64,000 bases of DNA from Adiantum capillus-veneris (taxonomy: Eukaryota > Streptophyta > Polypodiopsida > Polypodiales > Pteridaceae), in assembly GCA_014529385.2 (NCBI GenBank), contig CM043942.1, forward strand, positions 104,670,141 through 104,734,140. The letters run 5' to 3'. Numbering within the stretch: the stretch's first letter is position 1; each line of letters starts with the position of its first letter. Positions 36,183 to 45,735 of the stretch are shown here, one piece after another. The translations under genes and the position numbers were made by a program. A model generated the notes under the pieces. It saw only the letters and a program-made list of their open reading frames with translations, made no database searches and had not been told where the DNA came from.

Positions 36183-36215
36183 TCCATGGACCTACCACGT
36201 CACCAATTTGTGACA
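35577..36215 (-). repeat. 3' LTR of chromovirus F (family 1 variant)
   Basis: 639 bp, TGTAACAAACTTGGG...CCAATTTGTGACA in plus sense, with the shared core at about 35712-35752, four CCACGTCA/CACGTCA boxes (36028-36200) and a (GT)n run (36132-36180). The adjacent purine tract shows that it is the 3' LTR of a minus-strand element. Confidence 0.88.
36132..36180. repeat. (GT)n microsatellite in LTR F
   Basis: About 24 TG units between two CACGTCA boxes. Absent from LTRs A, B and E. Confidence 0.95.
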
Positions 36216-37017
36216 TACCCCCCTCTTGAAAGAACTGTAATCACCCTCGATTATGCCTACAAAACAGACAGAGGCTATAAACTGTCTTAGTAGACACTGA
36301 CTGTTAGTACCGAGGCACTAGACACGACACATCTAGCACATGTACAAAAATGACAATCACATTACTGCACATGACATCATAGGACATCACATGACAAATC
36401 ACATTCAAAAATCATTCCAAACCGCAGACCATGATTGCCAGCAACGTATCTAGTATCCACATCTAGATCCATTCCAGACTTCGTTGATGTCGGGTTAACT
36501 AATCCCATATTGCGATCATGTCTAAAGAGAAATTTTTTATTTTTTTTTTAATCCGACTCAAGCATTGTCGTGTGCAAATAGTCATTCGCCTCAAGCACTG
36601 TCGTGTGCAAGAAATCTTTCACCTCAAGCACTGTCATGTGCGAGAATCTGTCGCCTCAAGCACTGTCGTGTGCAAGAATCATTTCCGAGGATCCGAAATT
36701 ATCACTAAGTTCATTCTGAGTTGAGTGGTCTAGTCATTCATTCCATCAAATCGGTCATGATTCATGATTCGTTATCAGGCTCATTTAAGAGCTGTCACTG
36801 CTCCATCTCATTCTTAATCCTGCTCTTTTTTCCAGATTCTTTCAGAAAACATCAGTTTTATTCAAAATTCAAAATCATCTTCCAAAACATCTTGTTTCAT
36901 AAATCCATAAAGCCAAATAATGCTAATTCAAAAAGCTATTCTGGAACGAGTATCACCTCGTTCTGTTGTTCTGTCAATGTGCCAGTCATTCTGATTCTTG
37001 TGTCCTTTTGAGACACT
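36216..37017 (-). mobile_element. Element F, remaining 3' internal region
   Basis: Purine tract 36216-36230 followed by sequence matching the 3' UTRs of A and B to about 36530, then element-specific AT-rich DNA including a four-unit repeat (36545-36678). No coding sequence remains. The boundary at 37017 is where LINE L2 homology begins. Confidence 0.65.
36545..36678. repeat. Minisatellite, four units of ~32 bp
   Basis: Each unit centres on CTCAAGCACTGTCGTGTGC (first unit CTCAAGCATTGTCGTGTGC) with short variable spacers. Confidence 0.9.
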
Positions 37018-38440
37018 TTGTTTCCTCACATTGGTGAGCCCGCACTAATGTATGCAACATCAATTTGGACACAAGGTTTATCCACCCTATCATGGACCAA
37101 ATTAGAGAGACTCAAGATTGTGCCGCTATCACGTATGATTCACAGAAAACAATCAGTGCCACACGACGTATTGAGAGAATCACCATGGCAATGGAGGCTC
37201 TATCCCAGACCATATCCTTTCTTCATCAGGTCAAGGAGATGGGATCAGCAAAACTCCCAAGGCTTGCTTATGAGGCCTCAAAACAGCTAGCAGAGTCGGG
37301 TGACCAAGAGGGTATGGTATGCTTCAGTGACAAGATGGATGCTTCACTATGGCTACACCGTGGACAGAGTATCACCTACCTAGTATGAATTGAGTACACC
37401 ACGTATCTCCATCTCACGCAATGAGAAAAACAAGGTACTGAGACAGGAGCTCAGTCAGAGAGACAACAAGCAGACTTGGGTGGCATTGGCAAAGTCTACC
37501 AAGATGGCCTGTTACAGAGAGCATTTTCTCATGCTAGCATGATAACTTTATTTAGCACCTTCCATACATGGATTCATTCCTACCACACAGCTTGAAAGTA
37601 GTTGCTGGTCAGCTCAGAGTCTCATCCCATTCTCTTGAGATTGAGGCAGGTAGAGCAGCGGACATTTCGTGGGAGGCTAGGAAGTGCAAGCTATGCATAT
37701 TAAAGATCAAGTCTGAGGCACACATTGTCAGCAGTTGTTCCCGTTACACTAACATCTAAGGCCGTTATCCTTCGTTGTTTGGCGAAACACAGTTCTCTCT
37801 TTAGCCGATGCGAATGACTCCAAACCAACAATGCTTGGGTCGCTTTCTGCATGAGATGTACCAGCACTAAGAGCATTATTCCAGACAAGAAGTGGGAGAG
37901 ATCATATAAGACAAACTAGGGTTACGGAGTTTTTCCGCTCTACACAGATGACATCCATCTGGCTGCTATAGCAAAGCAAAGAGTCACACTTGCTAGAGCA
38001 ATGGAGATCAAAGCACGTCGACGTTGGAGAGGACCTGGTTACAAACCACCACACTGACACAGTTGGGCTATCCATGTTATTAGAGCCAGACATGAGAGAC
38101 ATCTAGGAGAGATGGCACAAGAGGACCACTGATCCAACGGAGGTCATGCCCATTCTTACAAGGACTCCCCATGTACACCATACGACACCCTCCCACCACC
38201 ACAAGATGGAGCTGACTAGGCTTTCATTTTTCATGCCAATGTACTATCCCAAACATATAGATATGCATTGAGCCCGACAGGGAGTAGAGCTCCATGTAGC
38301 CCTCATGTACCTCAACCACACAACTTTCATGCCTTGTATACCATCTTTTGTTAGTTAGACATTATGACATCAGGATGACGTTGATACTTCGTGCATGGTT
38401 TTGTCCAGTTCTCTTTGGCATCTACAAGACGTTAATAAAT
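37018..38440 (+). pseudogene. L2-family LINE ORF2, decayed C-terminal copy
   Basis: Parallel to 11376-12712: SIWTQGLSTLSWTKLERLK and SVPHDVLRE (37060-37190), RRIERITMAMEAL, then LRVSSHSLEIEAGRA and CKLCILKIKSEAHIVSSC (37600-37745, the same zinc-finger position as CRLCHLEPETEVHYICHC). It ends near CAAGACGTTAATAAATT (38427), the family's tail motif. Many frameshifts. Confidence 0.75.
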
Positions 38441-38715
38441 TATTTAATCGACATGTATTCACTAATGATTTATTTGTTCACTCATTCGCTCACTCACTTG
38501 CTTGTTGGTTTGTTTATGTGTGAATATATCCATGGCTCTGCTAGTCTTCAACCTGCCATAGATTCCATTCTTCTTTTCTATAGTGGTAATATCTTTGGCT
38601 ATTCATCTTCTTTACCCCTTTTTTTTTACCGATGTCTCATCAAGGTGCAAATAAGACTAGATATCAGAATCAATCAATGAGCACATAAATTTAACTTTCC
38701 CATTCATGTATATGT
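38441..38715. other. No feature seen
   Basis: AT-rich, with ATTCGCTCACTCACTTGCTT-like simple sequence. It lies downstream of the VPS26C-like gene and may hold its 3' UTR. Confidence 0.3.
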
Positions 38716-38896
38716 CTATCTCAATGTGTCTCCAACAAAGTTCAAACACAATAAAATAAGCCACATTACAAGAAGAATGGAAAGATTATTTATTACCCAT
38801 TCTTTGGGCGTAGTTGAGTCAGATTGAGCATGAAACTTGGAAATTTCTGCTTCAAAAGTTATGGTAATCGCTAACCCAAACTCCAGAGAAAAGGAT
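38716..38896 (-). CDS. VPS26C: VPS26C-like terminal exon
   Basis: Acceptor GTTTGCAG. Encodes FSLEFGLAITITFEAEISKF and STTPKEW, then an unusual hydrophobic tail to a TAG at 38716-38718. A donor-like GTAATA right after KEW leaves open a further small exon. Confidence 0.65.
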
Positions 38897-41800
38897 CTGC
38901 AAACAATAACATACTTTATTTGAGCATAGTGCCCCCGATTTTTGAAGTGCTTCCTTATTCAATAACAAAAGAATCATACCCAAAAGAAAGTGTTGGGCAA
39001 GTGAGGAGTCGAGGGAGAATCAAATAAATGGGAAGAGAAAGTCCCCGACAAACATCTCCATCTGCCACCTGTTTGCAACCCCAAAACACTAATTCCATGT
39101 GCTGAAGAAATACTACTCTTTCACATACAATGTGGATGCAAATTCTCTACTTGAACCATCTTTGCTAAGTGCCAGATAAACACTCTCCAGCACGTTTGGG
39201 CATTGAAATTTTTCAACTAGTGGTATTAAGGTTAATTCTAAATTCTCTCTAAATGGATGGTTGGAAGCCTAAACTACACGATGTTTCAGTTTATGGCTTG
39301 CAAGCAATGATTATCCAATTCTCTTAAAACATGAAAATAATGACTCAACCCTGACAAGTCACAATCACATTTTTTGACATTCCAGCATTGCACATTTCTA
39401 AAGTTCTGTGCATTACAGTCTGGAAAGTATGCAGCTATATATAGGAAAACTAACCAGTCAAACTCTCTGTATCTACCCAGAAAAATCATGAAAATTTGAT
39501 GCAAAGCTTTGTAAGAGAACTGAAAAACATTGACAGTTATTGGTGATGCAAAAAAAGTTACACTTTTATAACAAAAAATGCATTCTATGAAAGTCAAAAG
39601 TAGCTAAAGAAGCAACCAACTTGAGTTGCTTGAACCTCTGTCGTTTCAGAGACCATCCGATCATTCAAAGTGATTGACTCAGTGCGAAGTAATGTCAAAT
39701 CAATGGAGCGGATTGAGACAGCTGCATGTTCCACGGTAAGCTCCCCTACAACTGGCTCTGTCAAGCAACAGTGTGTCATAACCCTCCCCGTCACACGAAA
39801 CCCACCTACCATTTACAAGAACAATGGATCATTGAACAAGAAAACCCATCAAGACTCCTTGCCATTTGAAAAGTTCACTACTACTTAGATTTCATTCCTT
39901 TTTACACAACCAACTCCAAAAATAGTCTTCTCGTTCTCAATTGAAGCCTCACCTTTTGGGAACCACAAGCGAGCAAAGTGACTGTAGAGTTGAAAGGTTT
40001 GCAATTGAAGCACATGCTGACCTTAGCACTCTCATAAACAAGCCCACACAAAATTCACTTGAAACCCTTAATTCCCTCCCTAATGCGAGCTTAATACACC
40101 CAAAAAAACAAGGAACAAGGTGGCACTGCACAGCTTCACCTCAAGAAGACCCTTTGTTCTTTAAAAGTACTCATATGTGATATGTGCAACGAGCAAGCAC
40201 CCGCCAACTTAATGATCATCCCACCACAAGTGGTGTAGCATTTAAGACTCATTTTGACCTAGATACTTAATGTGCTATTTTCTGTAAAGTTTTCACCTTA
40301 AAGTGTCTTTTTGAGGAAGGGAATAAACGCTGCATAGCTATGGAGAAATCCAAAAGCGAGGAAGAACTGTGATTCCAGCTCAAAAGGCATGTGATTATCC
40401 CTTGCTATGACTTCTGAAAGTGGGTTTTACAGAATAGCACACCCTTACAACACATCTTCTAACCGCATGTGTCGAACTTACCAAGTAAGATGAGAACTTT
40501 GCCACAAGGAAGTTGACTATCTACATACACGTGGATCTTCCATCAAAAGCATGTCATCTTTTACAACCGTCGTCCAATGGGTAAAACATTCCTTTGGCCC
40601 AAAGCCTTTCACTTGACATTTATGTGGTGATCCAAATCAATAAGGTGGTGAGTCGCTTTCTTAAACATGTCCATTACCCAAAAAGAGCCCTCTCATTTCC
40701 CTTCAACTTTCTTTCGAAAGGTGTTCTATAATGCCCTCCCGTTTTTCCTCATCATAATGAGTAAGAGCAATCAGCTATCCAATTGAAGGCATTACATACA
40801 CAAGAACCTCTCTTGAATGCATCCTGACTACCTTCACCCAATTCATCAATTTCTATGGTAGGATTTTTGCAGAAATGGGCAACAAGCCTTCCTTACTATC
40901 CACCAAGTCGAAAGAGCAGTTCCCAAGGCTTGTTTCATGGCTTGTTTTAACTGATGTCACTTCGACGGCACAAGGAACCTCCAAATCTTATGCTTTCCCA
41001 TAACTTTGGGTCATCTTTGGCTCTCTGAATCTCACATTCGAACCATGGAAGGTCTAAATCCCACATTTCTCCATGACTTTGAGTCATCGTTGTATCTTCA
41101 CAAGCTCTCTTGGTCTCTTATTCAAACCATAGTATGGGGCTTGTATGTTCAACATTTCACAAAGATAATCAACATGGGACCATGGCCCTCTATCTGACAA
41201 CAATCTTAATTGCACACCAGATTTGCAGTGTATCTCCTTATAAACAATCTACCACATCTCTACTAGTAATTTGTGGAGCTACTTGTGAATCCACCATTTT
41301 GACGAATCAACAGCGATGAAATACAGTTCTTTATTTTACCAGTCATACTTAGAAGCCTAATTTCATATACTCCCCATCTCTCAAATACATGATTCAATTC
41401 AAAGCAATACCCTCTTGCCCGTATTTTGACAACGTGAGCAAGATTTGCACCACTGATGCAAATCCCGTAGTATAGTAGAGAGAACCAGGGTGGTATAACT
41501 TGTATAGAGCTCCCGTGTCTGCCACCTCAATCAAGACTTCCTTACATGTTAAAAACAAGGCAGTCTTGAACAAATACACAGTAAGAGAGAATGTTTTTGG
41601 CCAAAAATGCTTTGGTGTCAGATCAGATTTTGTATGTTAAAGACACCAGTGTCTGCTACCTTAATCAAGACTGCCTCACAGAACAAAAATAAGGCATACC
41701 TGAACGAATAGAGGGTAACAGTGAATGCTTTTGGGTGTCTTGTGTGATATAGAAGTAAACAAATAGAGATGGACCAGGAAGGCGTGGAATCTTCCCTGCA

Positions 41801-42982
41801 GCGCAGCAGGTTAATTCAAGCGTTCTCAGATTGCATGCTTGTTGAAAAGCGGAAAATATAAAACTTCATCTAGCTTTGCACTCCCCTCTGGTCTCAATGC
41901 AATTAAAGAGTAAGATGCATACCTCTGCTGCTCTCTAGAATGATTTCAACCGATCCAGATAAATTTTTCAGCATATAGCCTCTAGAAACTTCTGCACTCA
42001 ACACGTACTGCAAAATAAAACACAAGAAGGAGAAAAAGATCACTCATGTTTATTCAAGCACATGGACATGAATGCATGTATGCTGCACTGCACTGGATAT
42101 TTATCTTTAAACAATCCGGTACCTTAGATGTTTTGAGAAATGACCGACTTGCAGGATAGCACACTTTACTTAAACAATCAAAATTTCAGCAACAGCCAGA
42201 ATTCATTCCTGCTGCTATCCCTCTGATCTTGAAATTATTTTAGAGACCCGAAATTCAACCTTGACATGATGTTACCTGGAGTTCAGATTGTGACTATTGC
42301 ATGATTAAAAAGGAACACTCCTACCTAACGGACTGAGAATGACAACTAATTGGCTCAATTCCAAAAGCCATGCCCTGTGGTTAATTTCCATAGATGTGTA
42401 TGGGACTGTACCCAGGTAAAAATACAAATACCAGAAGTGACATCTTGGACTGTCACCAAGTCACAAATTGTATCAAAACAGCTGAGCTAACTATATAAGC
42501 AACAATACCACAGACAAAAAGCCTTAGCATACCTATATCTGCTGCTTTATCCAGATAATTGCTTCTAAAACGTACCTGAATATTTACATAAGCACCATGG
42601 TAAGTATCAGGCAGGCTTCCACCAAAACCTCCCTTTGATCCATCTAATGTTAGATGGAAAGGAATCTGGCAAGCATAAGAAAGAAGAGTTAAAAAAAGAA
42701 TTTTTTCCTTAATAAATCAAATGAAAAGCTTCATCAAATGCTTTTTCCTCGTAAATTACATAAAGGAGCATGATAAAATGTTCTCTCCGTTCAAACAAAA
42801 GTTAGGCATTAGTACATAGCATTTAAGACTTTTGCCTTTTAGATATAATCTCAACCATTCCATCAACTCCGATAAGTTTTGCAATTCAAATACAAAAAAC
42901 GAATTAAAGGGTCGAAGAGCTTCCAACCTCATTGCTACCAGGGTTGAATTTTCCAGTTGAGTCAACTTGAACAGACTTATTT
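38716..42982 (-). CDS. VPS26C: VPS26C-like (DSCR3 family) gene, 3' part, six exons seen
   Basis: VPS26C is an arrestin-fold subunit of the retromer-like retriever complex, which sorts endosomal cargo. Exons on minus, with GT-AG introns: 42982-42928, 42665-42576, 42008-41923, 39805-39621, 39068-38980, 38896-38716. Their peptides follow the family in order: KSVQVDSTGKFNPGSNE; IPFHLTLDG and TYHGAYVNIQ; LSAEVSRGYMLKNLSG; GFRVTGRVMTHCCLTEPVVG; VADGDVCRGLSLPIY and PRLLTCPTL; FSLEFGLAITITFEAEISKF. The last three join in frame, and so do the first two. Exon 42008-41923 needs a 1-nt shift, and about 30 residues expected between it and the next exon were not found. 5' exons are not visible. It could be a real gene with an indel or a decaying copy. 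Confidence 0.75.
38980..39068 (-). CDS. VPS26C: VPS26C-like exon (VADGDVCRGLSLPIY..)
   Basis: 89 bp, acceptor GCAAACAG, donor GTATGA. ADGDVCRGL is one of the most conserved family motifs. Confidence 0.85.
39621..39805 (-). CDS. VPS26C: VPS26C-like exon (GFRVTGRVMTHCC..)
   Basis: 185 bp, acceptor ATGGTAG, donor GTTGGTT. Encodes PVVGELTVEHAAVSIRSIDL and ETTEVQATQ, in the C-terminal arrestin-like half. Confidence 0.82.
39806..41922. other. 2.1-kb intron of the VPS26C-like gene
   Basis: No exon or intact element was recognised, although one exon is expected here. It contains two diverged direct copies of about 85 bp (GTGTCTGCCACCTCAATCAA, 41517-41600; GTGTCTGCTACCTTAATCAA, 41651-41735) and a stretch 40440-41000 that looks like decayed coding DNA without an assignable family. 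Confidence 0.5.
41923..42008 (-). CDS. VPS26C: VPS26C-like exon (LSAEVSRGYMLKNLSG), frame problem
   Basis: 86 bp, acceptor TTTTGCAG, donor GTATGC. Translated in the frame set by the previous exon it reads a stop after eight codons. With one T removed from GTTTGAG it reads YVLSAEVSRGYM and ends in phase 1, compatible with the next exon. Confidence 0.7.
42576..42665 (-). CDS. VPS26C: VPS26C-like exon (IPFHLTLDG..TYHGAYVNIQ)
   Basis: 90 bp, phase 0 at both ends. Acceptor TTGCCAG, donor GTACGT. The TYHG.YVNIQ motif is diagnostic of the VPS26C family. Confidence 0.8.
42928..42982 (-). CDS. VPS26C: VPS26C-like exon (KSVQVDSTGKF)
   Basis: 55 bp. Acceptor TGATGCAG, donor GTTGGAAG. Ends in phase 0. 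Confidence 0.65.
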
Positions 42983-43444
42983 CTGCATCATTGTCCATAA
43001 AATCATGAGTCAGCAGAATTAAAAGAGAATCAAGAAAACGATTTGACAAAAAAATTTCCTTTCCTTCTCTTAAAGGCATGAGACTACAATTTCATACAAG
43101 TCATGTTCGCTAACATGTTGACCAAAACAAAAGTTGTACTTACGTAGAGGAAACACATATATTTTGTTCACCTTTCCTTTTGTGCTGATTTAATAAAAGA
43201 GTGTGATGTGCATTGTGCATTCACTGCTGGAAACCACACATCTTTCATTCGGCAAGGTTAATTAAAACACAAATATTAAGTGGAACAGAGAAGCTCTTTA
43301 AAACGCTTTGAAAGCCTATGAATTTTGAAATCTTTTTCAAAGTCCCAAAAATATCATTCCCATGTGCAAAGTTTGGAATATCTGCATCTTTTTCTGAGAA
43401 AAAAATCGAGCTTCCTTGACAAACTAATTTTGACACTCGGCATC
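42983..43444. other. Region upstream of the first visible VPS26C exon
   Basis: A-rich DNA. A good donor site (CTAC|GTAAGT on minus, ~43143) is present but the adjoining sequence does not resemble VPS26C. Nothing firm. Confidence 0.3.
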
Positions 43445-44230
43445 ATGAAACCGTAGATTTATGGGCAAGGAATCTCACATGAACCAAAGCATGCTTCGAA
43501 AAAGGTTGACTACCAACCACCGACTCAATGGCCTGATCTACTCCTCTCGAAGGCAGCAAGCCAGCAAGTAGATCATCAAGAGAAACATCCTTGAAATCGG
43601 TCATGATTTCTTGGATAAGGGTGAATTCATCGGATTTCCGAAGTTCAACAAAACATTTTTACAAAATTTAGTGATAGAAGTACCAAGCACAAATGAATCA
43701 AACCAAGCAAATGGTATACACAGATAAAAGTCCACATCAGAAGACTTTGTGTTCTTAAACATTTCCAAAGTAGTAACAATTGGTATTGCAAAACCATTAT
43801 TTACAGAAATCTGATTACAAAGTGAAACAGATACATGAGGCATGTCTTGTTTAACAAAAACAAGAGAGTGATGTACATAGTCTATATACAACGTGTCTTG
43901 TTTATCATAAACCATGGAATTCCTAAAATAGCATCCACTTTGTTCAAGCATATGATGTGGAAATCCGGGTTCTCTTTGTAATTAGCTAGCTCGAGCATCA
44001 CGTCAAGAAGCATTTAATTCCATACATATGTATCCTCGCCACAAGCCATCTTCAAGCGATACTCATGGTTACTGTCCCGCATCTGCAAGCGTAGTTTCTC
44101 CCCCAATTTTGCATCCACAAAATTGTGAGGAATCCAACGAGCCATTCCCCGCGTCAATCGGATCCCCAGGTGGGAGATGTGCGACCCACCCTCACCCTTA
44201 CCAGAAAGCACCTCGGATCAGTCTACGCGT
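43445..44230 (-). pseudogene. Gypsy protease-to-RT relic (a further family)
   Basis: On minus: IPHNFVDAKLGEKLRLQM (end of a retropepsin active-site segment), CLNKVDAILGIPWF (protease flap-proximal motif), a linker, then FKDVSLDDLLAGLLPSRGVD and VGSQPFSKHALVHV, equal to the start of gypsy RT. Stops and frame changes throughout. The sequence is not close to families 1-3. It lies just upstream of the first visible VPS26C exon. Confidence 0.7.
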
Positions 44231-44563
44231 GTTTCCCACTGCAATCTGGTACTCTGGCAGCCCATGGAGCCTCCCCTCCACCATTCCTCCACCGACATCG
44301 AGTGCTCCATTTTGTCCATCATCGGCATCGTCGTGATCTGCGTTTTCAGCCCTTCATTCCTCTCACATCGGGAGTGCAAATAAGCCCCTTGGTGGCCACC
44401 CGCAATCCCACATCGAGAAGGATTTAAGGATGCATCAAATCAGCCCTAGAGGTGCATCTTCTTGAGGAGTTACCACGGCGACACTCATCATTTGAGTCAG
44501 TAGAGTCTACACTTGAGGTATTGCATTGTGTGTACTTTCCATTTATGCAATCTAAAGCAAATA
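44231..44563. other. Unassigned DNA left of element B
   Basis: May be the gag/protease upstream part of the relic at 43445-44230. No recognisable domain. Confidence 0.3.
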
Positions 44564-45131
44564 TGTAACAAACTTGGACACTCCAAGTCAAGAATCAACC
44601 GCGACAGCACCAAATAACCACTTCAAAACAATTCACAGATCACAATAGATTTGCACTGGCCCGGCGGAGTTCCGTGCCTAGAGATATTGGCCCCAAAGAC
44701 TGGCGCCCCTTTCGGTATTTCTTTTTGTATTAATCAATCATCAAAGTACAAGAGAGCGGTTAGGGTTTCACTCTCAGACTCTGCGTCCAGATGCCCTGAG
44801 AAGTGAGGCCCTCACCACTAATTTAAAGGTTACAAGGGATGCCCAAAAGCAGAGCCCCAAAAGCTTTTAAAATCAAAAGCATCAGTTCTCTCTCTCTCTT
44901 AGAGAGTCTTTTCTCTTTTCTTTTTTTTTTTTAAAAAAGCAAAAGCAAAATTCGCGTCGCTCATCATTTTCCAAAAAAAAAAAAAAAAAAAATTATTTTT
45001 TTTTTTTAATAATCCGCCTCCGCGATTTCCGGAATTTAGGGTTTTTGGCAAAAATTAGGGTTTGCAGGAATTTTAGGGTTTCTGGCAGAAATTAGGGTTT
45101 CTGCTGTCCGCCACGTCATCACTTTGTGACA
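44564..45131 (-). repeat. 3' LTR of element B
   Basis: 568 bp. It shares termini with 50665-51225; long A/T homopolymers near 44925-45010 differ in length between the two. Four telo-box motifs lie at 45035-45105 and another TTAGGGTTTC at 44759. Confidence 0.95.
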
Positions 45132-45147
45132 TACCCCCCTCTTGAAA
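45132..45147 (-). other. Polypurine tract of element B
   Basis: TTCAAGAGGGGGGTA in element sense, next to the 3' LTR. Confidence 0.85.
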
Positions 45148-45735
45148 GCATTGTAATCGACCGCGATTACGCCTGCAAAACCGACAAAAGCCATAAACCG
45201 TCTTAGCAGACACTGACTGTTAGTACCTACGTACTAGGAACACACATCTAGCACATGTACAAAATCGACAGTCACATCACACGACATCAAAGGACATCAC
45301 CAGACATCACAGGACATCACATGACATTCAACATTCATTCGGATCTTAGACCATGATTTATCGGCAATGTAGCTAGCAATCACATCTAGGTCCAATCGGG
45401 ACCTCATCGATGTCCGATTGACTAACCCCTATTGCAACCATGTCTATTCGAGATCAATCAGACCAAAATGCTGCAGTCATTTCGGCTATCAGTTCCTGCA
45501 CTCACAAGAAGTCAAGAACAAATCAGTATCATAATCAGGAATTCCATTTCATAAAGTCATCCAGCAGAATACTGTCAGCTCTCAGTATCCCTGAAGCTCA
45601 AAGAGCTCAGTGACTTTAGTATCAAAATCGAGGCATCTGTTGACAAAGGAGTGGAGCGACTCCCCTCTTGTGCATCCCACTGCACCAGATCTTCGGCCAA
45701 GCTGAGTTTCTGGGTTCCGTTTGGACTAGACTATG

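Noticed and set aside
44028-44427. Plus-strand open frames near 44.0-44.4 kb as a host gene
   Set aside because: The minus strand of the same stretch carries recognisable gypsy protease motifs, and the plus frames show none.
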